Notes: generated by a model from the letters alone, not told the origin. A stretch of 64,000 nt of DNA from Cupriavidus necator A5-1 (GCF_000744095.1 NZ_JQLI01000008.1:992001-1056000), one strand, 5' to 3'. Positions 8,328 to 17,564 are shown, counted from the stretch's first letter. A program made the numbers and translations.

Positions 8328-9896
8328 ATGTCGCGCTGGCATCTACCGTTCCGCGCCTTGCTGACCGGCGCATTCTGCCTCAGCGGCTGCGCGCGCGTGG
8401 GCCCGGATTTCCAGCCACAACGCGAGCCCTGGGCGCAGCAGTGGCACAGCCCGGCGCTCGACCAGGCGACCGAAATGCGTACCCAGCCGGACCTCCGCGA
8501 CTGGTGGCAGGTGTTCGCCGACCCGACCCTCGAACGCCTGATTGCCGAGGCCGATGCGAACAACGCCGGCCTCAGGATCGCGGGCCTGCGCGTGATGGAA
8601 GCCCGCGCGCAGCTGGGCATCGCCCAGAGCGGGCGCTACCCTCAGCTGCAGCAGGCCAGGGCCGATGTCCTGTACACGGATAGCCGGCAGGCCGGCGGCC
8701 GCAACCCGCAAAACAATCGCTTCTGGCAATACAGCGCCGGTTTCGACATCGGCTGGGAGCTGGATTTCTGGGGGCGCTTCAGCCGCGCCATCGAGTCTGC
8801 CGATGCCGCCTATTTTGCCGCCCGCGCCAACCATGAAGACGTGCTGGTACTGCTGCGGGCCCAGATGGCGGAAACCTACTTCGCGCTGCGCACGGCTGAG
8901 GCGCGGCTGCGCATTGCCCGTGACAATGCCCGGCTGCAAAAGCGCAGCTTCGAGATCACCGAGCGGCTGTTCAAGAGCGGCGAGACCGACGAGCTCGACC
9001 TGCAGCAAGCCAAGACGCAATACCTGGGCACGCTGAGCACCATTCCTGACTTTGAAAGCCAGATCATGCGCACGCGCAATGCCCTGGCGGTGCTGGTGGG
9101 CCGCCCCCCCGCTCCGATGCCCGAACTGTCGGAACTGGCGGAAAAGGAAGGTGAGGTTCCCCTGATCGACCGCGCCGTGCTGCAGGACGTGCCCGCCAAC
9201 CTGCTGCTGCGCCGCCCGGATATCCGCGCCGCCGAGCTGCAGATTGCCGCGCAATCGGCGCTGATCGGCGTGGCCGAAGCCGAGCTCTATCCGTCGCTGA
9301 CGCTGCTGGGCAGCATCGTCTGGTCCGCCAGCACGCTGGCCGGCACACCCAACAGCCTGGCCCTGCTCGGCGGCCCCAGCCTGCGCTGGAACGTGTTCGA
9401 CTATGGCCGGATCCGCAACAACGTGCGCGTCCAGGATGCCCGCCTGCAGCAACTGATCGTCGCCTACCAGGACGCCGTGCGACAGGCCGCGCGCGAGGCC
9501 GACGATGCCGCCAGCGGCCTGATCAAGGCGCTGGAGCGCGAGGAAATCCTGCGCGACGGGACGGTCGCTGCCAATCGCTCGCTGACGCTGGCCAACGCGC
9601 TGTACCGCGAAGGCTACTCGGACTTCCAGCGCGTCCTGGATGCCCAGCGCGCGCTTGCCACCCAGCAGGACGCCTACCTGCTCAATCGCAGCAGCGCCGT
9701 GAGCAACCTGATCGCCTTGTACAAGGCCCTCGGTGGCGGGTGGTACAGCGAGCGGCCGCTGGTCGACGCGGCCACCCGTGAACAGATGCAGCATCGCACC
9801 AACTGGGGGGACCTGCTGAATGAGCCGGGTCCCCGACCCGCCGATGCCAGCCTGCCTGCAGACCAGAGGCAGGTTCCTGTCAGCGAGCAACGATGA
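8328..9896 (+). CDS. Outer-membrane efflux lipoprotein (TolC/NodT family)
   Basis: A 522-residue outer-membrane factor. The lipobox LSGC gives a predicted acylated Cys21, followed by the family start VGPDF. Two OEP repeats follow, with coiled-coil helices (for example EARAQLGIAQSGRYPQL and QAAREADDAASGL), and the hallmark RRPDIRAAELQIAAQSALIGVAEAELYPSLTL lies in the middle (shown here as family text only by its first part, RRPDIRAAELQ). It would form the trimeric channel through which the neighbouring HlyD/DUF2955 system exports substrate. ATG 8328 was chosen because it directly precedes the signal sequence. The stop overlaps the next ATG by four bases (ATGA). Confidence 0.92.
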   Translation: MSRWHLPFRALLTGAFCLSGCARVGPDFQPQREPWAQQWHSPALDQATEMRTQPDLRDWWQVFADPTLERLIAEADANNAGLRIAGLRVMEARAQLGIAQSGRYPQLQQARADVLYTDSRQAGGRNPQNNRFWQYSAGFDIGWELDFWGRFSRAIESADAAYFAARANHEDVLVLLRAQMAETYFALRTAEARLRIARDNARLQKRSFEITERLFKSGETDELDLQQAKTQYLGTLSTIPDFESQIMRTRNALAVLVGRPPAPMPELSELAEKEGEVPLIDRAVLQDVPANLLLRRPDIRAAELQIAAQSALIGVAEAELYPSLTLLGSIVWSASTLAGTPNSLALLGGPSLRWNVFDYGRIRNNVRVQDARLQQLIVAYQDAVRQAAREADDAASGLIKALEREEILRDGTVAANRSLTLANALYREGYSDFQRVLDAQRALATQQDAYLLNRSSAVSNLIALYKALGGGWYSERPLVDAATREQMQHRTNWGDLLNEPGPRPADASLPADQRQVPVSEQR

Positions 9897-11035
9897 GCGA
9901 CGACACTCCGCAGCCAGCCGACGCGCCTGCGCCGCCCGCGCCACCCGCGCCTGAATCCGCCGCCGCCGATCCGGCAAGGAAGGGGATCAGGTGGGTTCTG
10001 GTGGTGATCCTCATCAGCCTGGCCTGGTACCTCCTGGCCGACCGGCTGACCCCATACACGCAGCAGGCACGGGTGCAGACCTTTGTCGTGCCGGTCGCGT
10101 CCGAAGTGTCCGGGCGCGTGACCCGGGTGCATGTGCGCAACAACCAGGACGTTGCGGCCGGCGCGGTCCTGTTCGAGGTCGATCCGCAGCACTACAAGAT
10201 TGCCGTGGACCGCGCCCGCGCCGATCTCGAGTCGACGCGCCGGCAGATCGGCGCCAGCACCGCCGGCATCGAGTCGGCGCAGGCCTCCCTGCGTGCCGCG
10301 CGCGCCAACGAGCTCAAGGCACGCCAGGACAGCGAACGCCTGGAACGCCTGTACCGCGAAGATCCCGGCACCATTTCACTGCGCCGCCTCGAAATCGCGC
10401 GCGCCAGCCTGGAGGCAGCCACCAGCCAGGTCGCGGCGGCCAAGGCCGAGGTGCAGCGCGCGCGCGAACAGCAGGGGGGCAGCGAGGAAGAGAATGCCAA
10501 GCTGCGCAGCGCCGCAACGGCGCTGGAGAAGGCCGAGCTGGACCTTGCCAATACCCGGGTGCGGGCGCGCTCGGCCGGCCTGGTCACCGACCTACGCACC
10601 GACGCCGGCCAGTTTGCCGCCGCCGGCAACCCGGTCATGACGCTGATCACGATCCACGATATGTGGATCAATGCGGAAATGACCGAGAACAACCTGGGCC
10701 ACGTCGAGCCTGGCACACCGGTTGCCATCGTGCTGGACGCACTGCCAGGCAGGATCTTCGAAGGCCGCGTGCGCAGCGTCGGCTACGGCGTCAACACCGG
10801 CCCCAGCTCGCCGCCCGGCAGCCTGCCGACCGTGCAGAACAGCCGCGACTGGCTGCGCCCGGCCCAACGCTTTCCGGTGATCGTCGAGTTCAACCCGGGC
10901 GAACTGAGCACGCTGCGCGGCATCCGCGTAGGCGGGCAGGCCGAGGTCATGGCGTTTCCCCTGCAGGGCAATCCGCTCAATCCGCTCGGCCGCGTGTTCC
11001 TGTACCTGATGAGCTGGCTTTCCTATGTCTACTGA
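9893..11035 (+). CDS. HlyD/EmrA-type membrane fusion protein
   Basis: A 380-residue periplasmic adaptor. A Pro/Ala-rich cytoplasmic N-terminus is followed by one membrane helix near residues 32-48, a lipoyl-like half (VASEVSGRVTRVHVRNNQDV), a long alpha-hairpin coiled coil rich in Ala, Arg and Glu, and a beta-barrel half (RSAGLVTDLRTDAGQFAAAG). Adaptors of this type bridge an inner-membrane pump and a TolC-like channel. The gene overlaps the upstream outer-membrane factor by four bases and the downstream DUF2955 gene by 11, so the three are translationally coupled and form one exporter. Confidence 0.92.
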   Translation: MSDDTPQPADAPAPPAPPAPESAAADPARKGIRWVLVVILISLAWYLLADRLTPYTQQARVQTFVVPVASEVSGRVTRVHVRNNQDVAAGAVLFEVDPQHYKIAVDRARADLESTRRQIGASTAGIESAQASLRAARANELKARQDSERLERLYREDPGTISLRRLEIARASLEAATSQVAAAKAEVQRAREQQGGSEEENAKLRSAATALEKAELDLANTRVRARSAGLVTDLRTDAGQFAAAGNPVMTLITIHDMWINAEMTENNLGHVEPGTPVAIVLDALPGRIFEGRVRSVGYGVNTGPSSPPGSLPTVQNSRDWLRPAQRFPVIVEFNPGELSTLRGIRVGGQAEVMAFPLQGNPLNPLGRVFLYLMSWLSYVY

Positions 11036-12074
11036 CAGCTCCGAGCCCCTGTCCGCCGCGCGCTCGCCCCGCGCGCAGCGTGCGCTGCGCCTGGCCAGCG
11101 GCACCGCGCTGTGCCTGGCGGCCAGCTTTGGCCTGCAGCTGCCGATCCCGATGGTCGCCCCGGTACTGGCCGTGTTCCTGCTTGCCAGCGTCAACCGGCC
11201 GCTGTCGTTCAAGGCCGGGCTGGGCCTGGCGCTGGTCGTGATGCTGACCACCGGCAGTGGGCTGCTGCTGATTCCCTTGCTGCGCCACTACGCCTTGAGC
11301 GGCGTGCTGCTGATCGGCCTGGGCCTGTTCCTGGCCTTCCGCCTTGGCCTGCGCGGCGGCAACAACCTGGTCTCCACCTTCCTGGTGGTCGGACTGACCA
11401 TGATCTCGGCTGCCGGCACCTTCGATTTCGGGCTGGCGGTCACGGTCATCGAGGCGCTGGTCAAGGGGCTGCTGGTCGCGGTGGCAGTGCTGGCCATCGG
11501 CCATTGGCTGTTTCCCGAACCCGCCGGTGCGCCGGCACCGCCCGCCGCCCCGGTCTTGCCGGCTGACCAGGCCGCCTGGATTGCGCTACGCGCTACCCTG
11601 GTGGTGATGCCGGCCTACCTGCTGGCGCTGAACGACCCGGCCTCCTACATGCCGATCATCATGAAAACGGTCAGCCTCGGTCGGCAGAGCTGCACCACCA
11701 CGGCTCGCAACGCCGGCCGCGAACTCATCGGCTCGACGCTGCTCGGCGGCGTGCTGGCGATGCTGTTCTGGGGCGCACTCAGCCTGTTCGTGCACCTGTG
11801 GATGTTCTTCCTGTGGATGCTGCTGTTCGGCCTGCTGGTCGCGCGCAAGCTCTATGGGCTGAGCCCGACGCGGCAGCCGCCGAGCTTCTGGCTGAATACG
11901 CTGGTGACCCTGATCATCCTGCTGGGCCAGTCAGTGCAGGACAGCGCCGCCGGCAAGGATGTCTATACGGCGTTCGCCGTGCGCATGGCGCTGTTCATGG
12001 GCGTCACCCTGTATGCCTGGATGATGCTCCAGCTGCTCGACCAACCCCGCCGTGTGCGCCGACACGGCTCCTGA
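11025..12074 (+). CDS. DUF2955/FUSC-like inner-membrane exporter subunit
   Basis: A 349-residue protein with two blocks of membrane helices separated by a Pro/Ala-rich linker (PAGAPAPPAAPVLPADQ), the usual duplicated architecture of aromatic-acid exporter and fusaric-acid-resistance-like proteins. DUF2955 proteins are regularly encoded beside HlyD adaptors. By analogy with AaeB it may export hydroxylated aromatic acids, but that is inference. The start lies 11 bases inside the adaptor gene, which supports a shared operon. The family call rests on topology and neighbours rather than on a sharp motif. Confidence 0.75.
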   Translation: MSTDSSEPLSAARSPRAQRALRLASGTALCLAASFGLQLPIPMVAPVLAVFLLASVNRPLSFKAGLGLALVVMLTTGSGLLLIPLLRHYALSGVLLIGLGLFLAFRLGLRGGNNLVSTFLVVGLTMISAAGTFDFGLAVTVIEALVKGLLVAVAVLAIGHWLFPEPAGAPAPPAAPVLPADQAAWIALRATLVVMPAYLLALNDPASYMPIIMKTVSLGRQSCTTTARNAGRELIGSTLLGGVLAMLFWGALSLFVHLWMFFLWMLLFGLLVARKLYGLSPTRQPPSFWLNTLVTLIILLGQSVQDSAAGKDVYTAFAVRMALFMGVTLYAWMMLQLLDQPRRVRRHGS

Positions 12075-12085
12075 ACCGGCCCATC

Positions 12086-12541
12086 ATGCTGCGCAATCTG
12101 CTAATCGGCCTTCCCGTGATGATGCTCTGCCTGCTGCTGCAGGCCGTCTTCGTCACCATTTGCCTGCGCTACTACGTACGCCTCGACAATGTCCGGCGTA
12201 ACCGCGCATCGGTGTCGCTGGATATCCTGATGCTGGCGATGGTGATGCTGGTGACCTTGCTCGGCAATTTCGTGCAGATGGCGATCTGGGCGGTCCTGTT
12301 CATGTTGCTCGGCGAATTCCGCGACTACGCCACCGCCCTGTACCACTCCGGCGTCAACTTCGCCACGCTGGGCTACGGCGATATCGTCATGTCCGCGGAC
12401 CGGCGTTTGCTGGGGCCGCTGGAGGCGGCCAACGGGATCCTGATGTTCGGCGTCTCCACCTCGGTGATGACTGCTGCGGTGCTGGACGTGATCAAGCACA
12501 ACCTCGCCGGGCTGCGGGGCAGCGAGCAGCCAAAACCTTAG
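12086..12541 (+). CDS. Small two-helix potassium-channel-like protein
   Basis: A 151-residue membrane protein. Two hydrophobic segments at the N-terminus precede a pore loop with the potassium-selectivity filter TLGYGD, and a final membrane helix (GILMFGVSTSVMTAAVLDV) follows. This is the Ion_trans_2 architecture. There is no RCK or other ligand-binding domain, so gating is unknown. It starts 11 bases after the DUF2955 gene and probably shares its transcript; an ion channel at the end of an efflux operon could balance charge, but nothing in the sequence proves that. Confidence 0.8.
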   Translation: MLRNLLIGLPVMMLCLLLQAVFVTICLRYYVRLDNVRRNRASVSLDILMLAMVMLVTLLGNFVQMAIWAVLFMLLGEFRDYATALYHSGVNFATLGYGDIVMSADRRLLGPLEAANGILMFGVSTSVMTAAVLDVIKHNLAGLRGSEQPKP

Positions 12542-12704
12542 GCAAGTGTGGCTAAGGGTGCCAGGTCGTGGGCCTGGGCGGCTGTGCCCGCCTTCCGGAA
12601 ATCATATACGAAAGCTCGCGTCCCGCATTCAGCATCAGTTCGACATGCTCGCCCAGGGTGTTGCAGCGCCCTCATGTAGCGACTGCCGCCAGTAACCACA
12701 GCCG

Positions 12705-13631
12705 CTACTCATCCCCCCGGCCAGCGTTGAACAAGCGCTCGCCGCGCTCCTGCAAGAGCGCCATCAGGCGGTGCGCCGCAGGCGACAGGTAGCCTTCCCG
12801 CCGGTATGTCACGCCGAGCCGGCGTTTCAGTGTGGCCTCCTTCAGCGGCACTTCGCGCAGCGGGTGCTGGCTGCCGCGCCCGGCAGCCAGCGTGTGGCGG
12901 GACAGGAAGCTGAGCAGCTCGCTCTTCGCAATGAGGCGCGGCAGCAGGGGGATCGAGTTCGCATCGATCTGCGCCGTGGGCAGCGGCAAGCCATGCGACT
13001 GGAAGGCCGCATCGAGCCATTGCCGGCTGGGGATGGACCGGGCCGGCAACACCCAGCGCCACGACAGCAGTGATTTCATCGTGATGCGAGGCAGGTCGAA
13101 GACCGGGTGATGGTGGCTCGCCGCAACCACGACCACGTCTTCGACGATGGCGCGACTGACAAAGGCGTCGTCGGGCTCGGGCATGAGGCCGATCAGCAGG
13201 TCGATCGCACCTTCCCTGAGGCGCTCGCGCAAGACCAGGCTCGGTGCGACGGTGATCTCGATCGTCGTCTCCGGCGCTTCGGCGAGAAGGAGATTGCAGA
13301 TCTCCGGCAACACATGTTCAGCGGCAATCGGTCCGCTGCCGATGCGGACGTGTCCCGCGTTCCCCCTGGCGAAGTCGCCAACCTCCCTGAGCGCCTCTTC
13401 CGTTGCGCCGCGCAGCATGCGCGCCCGTGCAAGCAGTACCTCGCCCACCGCGGTGAGGTGTATGCCGCGGCCCTTGCGCTCGAACAGGGCGCTGCCGAAC
13501 GCATCTTCCAGCCGCTGCACCGCCTTCGTGATCGCGGGCTGAGTTCGCCCCAGCTGGTCGGCAGCCTTGCCGACGTGGCCGAGTTCGGCGACTGCCTCAA
13601 AGTACCTGAGGTCCCGAAGCTGGATGTCCAT
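12705..13631 (-). CDS. LysR-type transcriptional regulator
   Basis: A 308-residue LysR regulator. The N-terminal helix-turn-helix is clear (LRDLRYFEAVAELGHVGKAA, then LGRTQPAITKAVQRLEDAFG and LFERKGRGIHLTAVGE), followed by a periplasmic-binding-protein-like effector domain starting around residue 93 (VRIGSGPIAAEHVLP). It is divergent from the Bug receptor gene 88 bases away, the classic LysR arrangement, so it probably controls the receptor-dehydrogenase-RraA cluster. The inducer is probably the organic acid handled by that cluster. Confidence 0.92.
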   Translation of the reverse strand: MDIQLRDLRYFEAVAELGHVGKAADQLGRTQPAITKAVQRLEDAFGSALFERKGRGIHLTAVGEVLLARARMLRGATEEALREVGDFARGNAGHVRIGSGPIAAEHVLPEICNLLLAEAPETTIEITVAPSLVLRERLREGAIDLLIGLMPEPDDAFVSRAIVEDVVVVAASHHHPVFDLPRITMKSLLSWRWVLPARSIPSRQWLDAAFQSHGLPLPTAQIDANSIPLLPRLIAKSELLSFLSRHTLAAGRGSQHPLREVPLKEATLKRRLGVTYRREGYLSPAAHRLMALLQERGERLFNAGRGDE

Positions 13632-13719
13632 CGATAACTCGAGGGAATGAAAACATGAACATTATCAAATGGACGGAATCGTTTGGCCAGCCAAGAATAC
13701 AAGCCATAACACAGGAGAC

Positions 13720-14700
13720 ATGATGACGAAAACGCGATTCCTCGCGGCCGCCGCCGCGCTTGCCATGCTCGCGGGCAGCGCGTTCGCGCAAGCCTGGCCA
13801 GCCAGGCCGATCCGGCTGGTGGTCCCGTTTCCGCCCGGAGGCGGCACCGACACGGTTGCGCGGCTGGTGGCGGAGAAGCTGACGTCGCAGGCGGGCTGGG
13901 TTGTGGTGGTGGAGAACCGGCCCGGCGCGGGTGGCAACGTCGGTCTCGACGTGGTGGCGAAGGCGCCGGCCGACGGCTACACGATCGGTCTGGGTCAGAC
14001 CGCCAATCTCGCGATCAACCCGGCGCTCTATCCGAAGATGCCGTTCGATCCGCTGAAGGACTTTGCACCCATCACGACAGTTGCGTCCCAGCCAGTTGTG
14101 CTGGTGGTCAATGTCGCGTCTTCGTTCAGGACGCTGGCGGATGTCGTTACGGCATCGAAGAGCAAGCCAGAGTCCCTGCGCATCGGCCTTGCCGGCAACG
14201 GCACGGTAGGCCATCTCGCCGGCGAAATGCTGGAGCGGCGCGCCGGCATCCGGATGCTGAACGTGCCATACAAGGGCGCCGGCCCGGCCATGGTGGATCT
14301 GCTCGGCAACCAGGTGGACCTCAATTTCGCCAATACCGCGGCGGCCATTCCGCAGCTCGCGGGGAAGAAAGTCCGCGCCCTGGCGGTGAGCTCCGCGCAA
14401 CGCGTGAAGAACGTACCTGAGCTGGCGAACGTGCCCACGGTTGCCGAATCGGGGTACCCCGGCTTTGATGCGATCACCTGGACCGGCCTGATCGCGCCGG
14501 CAGGCACGCCTCAGACCGTGGTGGGCCGCATCAACGCGGAAGTGCAGAAGGCGCTGAAGAACCCTGACGTGCAAGGCAAGCTGGCCGCCGAGGGCAGTAC
14601 GCCCATGGGTGGAACGCCCGGGCAGTTCGCCGAGTACATCCGTACCGAGCATCAGAAGTGGGGCGCGTTGATCCGCGAGGCGAATATCAAGCTCGAGTGA
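13720..14700 (+). CDS. Bug-family tripartite tricarboxylate transporter receptor
   Basis: A 326-residue periplasmic solute receptor. A basic N-terminus (MMTKTR), an Ala/Leu-rich core and AFA cleavage site near residue 23 form a signal peptide. The family hallmark WPARPIRLVVPFPPGGGTD follows, with later NVPYKGAGPAMVDLLGNQVD and PTVAESGYPGFD. ATG 13720 after ACAGGAGAC was chosen over an upstream in-frame ATG at 13669. Bug proteins are hugely expanded in Burkholderiales and bind carboxylates or other small organics. No TctAB membrane subunits are adjacent, which is common for these orphans. It heads a three-gene cluster. Confidence 0.93.
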   Translation: MMTKTRFLAAAAALAMLAGSAFAQAWPARPIRLVVPFPPGGGTDTVARLVAEKLTSQAGWVVVVENRPGAGGNVGLDVVAKAPADGYTIGLGQTANLAINPALYPKMPFDPLKDFAPITTVASQPVVLVVNVASSFRTLADVVTASKSKPESLRIGLAGNGTVGHLAGEMLERRAGIRMLNVPYKGAGPAMVDLLGNQVDLNFANTAAAIPQLAGKKVRALAVSSAQRVKNVPELANVPTVAESGYPGFDAITWTGLIAPAGTPQTVVGRINAEVQKALKNPDVQGKLAAEGSTPMGGTPGQFAEYIRTEHQKWGALIREANIKLE

Positions 14701-14788
14701 GCGTCCGAACGAATTCTCTGCACCCAACCGGCAAAAGCTTCACGGATTCGTCCCTGTATGAACGCTTGTGCCGCAACACTGGAATTTC

Positions 14789-15760
14789 ATGACCACAATC
14801 TTCGTCACCGCCCCCAGGCTTGCACCAGCCGGCGTGGAACTGCTCGCCCGGGCCGGCGCCCGCGTGCTCTATCTGTCCCAGCCTGACAGCGTGGAGGAGG
14901 TGGAGCGCGTCATGGCCTCGGAGCCTATCGACGCGGTGATCTCGCGGACGGTCCAGCTATCGGCGCAGGCCATCGAATCCTGCCCCACGCTCAAGGTGAT
15001 TTCCAAGCACGGCGTGGGGGTCAGCAATATCGATGTGGACGCGGCCACGCGCCGGGGCATTCCGGTCTACGTCACGCCGGGGGCGAACGCGCAGTCGGTG
15101 GCCGAGATGACGCTGGGCCTGATGTTCGCGGCCGCGCGGCGCATCGGCTGGATGGATGCCGAGCTGCACGGGGGGCGCTGGTCGCGCGCGCAGGATGGTA
15201 TGGAACTGCGCGGAAAGACCATCGGCCTGGTCGGTTTCGGGCAGATCGGCCAGCGCGTGGCGACGGTATGCCTTGCATTGGGCATGAAGGTCGTGGCGTT
15301 TGATCCGGCGCTGAAGGACGGCCCCAGCCCCGTCGATGGCGCGCAACTGCTGCCTTCGCTGGCCGAACTCCTGCCGCGTGCCGATGTGCTGAGCCTGCAC
15401 GTGCCGCTCAATAAACACACGCGCAACATGCTTGGCGAAGCGGAGTTCAGCCGGATGCCGCGCGGCGCGATCCTGGTCAACACGGCGCGCGGCGAGGTGG
15501 TGGACGAGCCGGCCCTGATTGCTGCGCTGCAAAGCGGCCAGCTCTACGCCGCCGGACTGGACACCATGGCTGTCGAACCGCTGCCCGCCGACAGCCCGCT
15601 CTCGACACTTCCGAACGTTGTGCTCACCCCGCATGTGGGAGGCTCCACGCCGGCGGCGCTGGCGGCCATGGCGAGCGCCGCTGCCCGCAATGTACTGGGA
15701 TGGCTGGACGGCGTTCCGGCCGACCGCTCCGCTTGCGCCAATCCACAAGTCCTTTCCTGA
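14789..15760 (+). CDS. D-2-hydroxyacid dehydrogenase (NAD-dependent)
   Basis: A 323-residue enzyme of the D-isomer-specific 2-hydroxyacid dehydrogenase family. Visible are KHGVGVSNIDVDAA, the NAD-binding glycine motif GLVGFGQIGQRVA, the catalytic arginine in NTARGEVVDE, and the catalytic histidine in LTPHVGGST. It probably interconverts a 2-keto acid and a D-2-hydroxyacid (glyoxylate/hydroxypyruvate reductase or phosphoglycerate dehydrogenase-like). ATG 14789 is used; a GTG 21 bases upstream is in frame but less likely. Its place between a Bug receptor and an RraA-like protein suggests catabolism of a hydroxy-dicarboxylic acid. Confidence 0.88.
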   Translation: MTTIFVTAPRLAPAGVELLARAGARVLYLSQPDSVEEVERVMASEPIDAVISRTVQLSAQAIESCPTLKVISKHGVGVSNIDVDAATRRGIPVYVTPGANAQSVAEMTLGLMFAAARRIGWMDAELHGGRWSRAQDGMELRGKTIGLVGFGQIGQRVATVCLALGMKVVAFDPALKDGPSPVDGAQLLPSLAELLPRADVLSLHVPLNKHTRNMLGEAEFSRMPRGAILVNTARGEVVDEPALIAALQSGQLYAAGLDTMAVEPLPADSPLSTLPNVVLTPHVGGSTPAALAAMASAAARNVLGWLDGVPADRSACANPQVLS

Positions 15761-15792
15761 CCGGCTCGATTCCCCTTGATCTGGAGACCCTG

Positions 15793-16500
15793 ATGACCGC
15801 TTCCGAAACCACCGCGCCGGTGCAATGGCCCGCCGGTTACCGTATCAACCCGCGTGTTGACGGACCCGCTCCGGACATCGTGGAGGCCTTCCGCGACATG
15901 CCCGTCGCAGCCATCGGCGACTCGATGAGCCGCAACATCGGCACGGTCGGCTTGCGGCAATACCATGCGCGTCTGGACACCGTGCTGTGCGGGCCCGCCG
16001 TGACGGTCCGGGTGCGCCCGGGGGACAACCTGATGATCCACAAGGCCCTGATGCTGGTGCAGCCTGGCGACGTCCTGGTGATCGACGGCGGCGGCGATGT
16101 CACGCAGGCGCTCGTGGGCGGCCTGATGCGGACGACGTGCATGGCGAAGCAGCTGGGCGGACTGGTCATCGACGGGGCCATCCGCGACCTGTGCGAATGG
16201 GCGCCGGACGGCATGCCCATCTTCGCCAGGGGGCACACCCATCGCGGGCCGAGCAAGGATGGCCCCGGGGAGATCAACATTCCCGTTGCCTGCGCGGGCC
16301 TGGCGGTGTTGCCCGGTGATCTCGTCGTCGGCGATGCGGATGGGCTGATCGCGGTGCCCGCCGCCGAGGCCGCCGACGTTCTCGAACGGTGCCGGGCGCA
16401 CCTGAAGAAGGAAGCCAGGATTCGCGCGGATAACGCAGCGGGCACATCGGATCCGGAGCGCTTCGATGCGGCGCTGCGCGCCAAGGGCCTGCCGGTCTGA
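15793..16500 (+). CDS. RraA-like protein (possible oxo-acid aldolase)
   Basis: A 235-residue member of the RraA/HMG-CHA aldolase family. The signature GGLVIDGAIRDL (with Arg and Asp that bind substrate and metal in the aldolases) and HKALMLVQPGDVLVIDGGGD are present, and a C-terminal tail extends beyond short RraA proteins. Family members either inhibit RNase E or cleave 4-hydroxy-4-methyl-2-oxoglutarate/4-carboxy-4-hydroxy-2-oxoadipate to pyruvate. The catabolic context (transport receptor and 2-hydroxyacid dehydrogenase 32 bases upstream) favours the aldolase role over RNase regulation. The exact substrate cannot be named. Confidence 0.83.
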   Translation: MTASETTAPVQWPAGYRINPRVDGPAPDIVEAFRDMPVAAIGDSMSRNIGTVGLRQYHARLDTVLCGPAVTVRVRPGDNLMIHKALMLVQPGDVLVIDGGGDVTQALVGGLMRTTCMAKQLGGLVIDGAIRDLCEWAPDGMPIFARGHTHRGPSKDGPGEINIPVACAGLAVLPGDLVVGDADGLIAVPAAEAADVLERCRAHLKKEARIRADNAAGTSDPERFDAALRAKGLPV

Positions 16501-16675
16501 AGCGCCTTCAACTACGCCTGGTGCGGCTGCCCGTTCGGTGCCGCCACGGCGCTGCCGGCAAGCGGTCCGGGCGCACTTTCTACAAGCGCTGGTGGTTCTT
16601 ACAAGCGCGATGCCGCGCCCGCCAATGCGCGCGCGATCCCGACGCGCCGCCGACTGTAAATCGTTCCTGAAGGAA

Positions 16676-17287
16676 TTAGGTCTCTTCGCCGCCGCGCGCC
16701 AGCCGCGCGGCGGCGCGCAGGCTGCGCACGATGCGCTCGAACGCCGCCGTGCGCGCTTCGTCCGAGCGCTGGCGCAGCGCGAACGACGGGTGATAGGTGG
16801 CGATCACCAGCCGCCCCTCGTGCTCGACGGGCGTGTCCATCATCTCGCCCAGCGTCACGCTCTTGCGCCCCAGCACCGCCCGCGCCGCGGTGGCGCCCAG
16901 CGCGACCACGACTTTCGGATTGACCTGTTCCAGTTCGCGCTCCAGCCAGAGGTTGCAGGCCTCGATCTCCTGCTGCGCGGGCGACTTGTGCAGGCGCCGC
17001 TTGCCGCGCCATTCGAACTTGAAATGCTTGACCGCATTGGTCATGAAGAGCTTGTCACGGTCGAGGCCGGCCTTGCCCAGCGCCTCGTCCAGCAGGTGGC
17101 CCGCCGGCCCGACGAAGGGTGAGCCCTGCAGATCCTCCTGCGTACCGGGCTGCTCGCCCACCAGCATGATGCGCGCGTGCGCGGCGCCCTCGCCGGGCAC
17201 GCCCTGGGTGGCGTTGCGCCACAGCGCGCAACGCCGGCATTCGTTCAATTCGGTGCGGCTGATGGGAGGTTTCTTGCGCTCTGGCAT
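16676..17287 (-). CDS. UdgX-type uracil-DNA glycosylase
   Basis: A 203-residue family-4-like uracil-DNA glycosylase. Motif A is GEQPG (the UdgX form rather than GEAPG), followed by SPFVGPAG. Then TNAVKHFKFEW leads into the UdgX-specific loop KRRLHKSP, whose histidine (residue 100) corresponds to the one that forms a covalent bond with the abasic sugar in Mycobacterium UdgX. The third motif is HPSFALR. N-terminal cysteines (CRRC) and two further cysteines fit a 4Fe-4S cluster. ATG 17287 is chosen; a TTG upstream is unlikely. The enzyme should excise uracil from DNA and remain crosslinked. No repair partner gene is adjacent. Confidence 0.88.
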   Translation of the reverse strand: MPERKKPPISRTELNECRRCALWRNATQGVPGEGAAHARIMLVGEQPGTQEDLQGSPFVGPAGHLLDEALGKAGLDRDKLFMTNAVKHFKFEWRGKRRLHKSPAQQEIEACNLWLERELEQVNPKVVVALGATAARAVLGRKSVTLGEMMDTPVEHEGRLVIATYHPSFALRQRSDEARTAAFERIVRSLRAAARLARGGEET

Positions 17288-17320
17288 GGCGGTGGCGAGT
17301 GCTGCGGCGGGCAATATGCC

Positions 17321-17564
17321 TCATGTGCGCAGCACGTTCCGCGCCATGCGCGGGGCGCGTGCAGAAGCGTGAGACCGGTATGGAACTTGCCTCGCGCCAA
17401 GACCCCGCAGTGCAATCGCCGCGGTGCCGTCCTCGGAAGCGTTGTCGACCACGGCGATGGGCGGGCGCTCGGGCAATGCGCTCAGGTGTGCAAGCGCCAT
17501 ACGCACCGACGCTGATGTCGCAGGGACTGCCGCGTGGCGCGTGGGCGCCTGAAAGCATCGGCAT
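17321..17564 (-). pseudogene. Remnant of a family-2 glycosyltransferase N-terminus
   Basis: Immediately downstream of the PIG-L gene, the minus strand reads LSALPERPPIAVVDNASEDGTAA, closely like the donor-binding start of GT2 enzymes (shown by the segment PPIAVVDNASEDGTAA). The frame stops soon after, at about 17321, with no catalytic DxD or acceptor domain, and no proper start is seen. PIG-L deacetylases often sit in clusters with a GT2 enzyme, which supports a decayed neighbour. The resemblance is short and recognised by eye, so confidence is modest. Confidence 0.45.
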
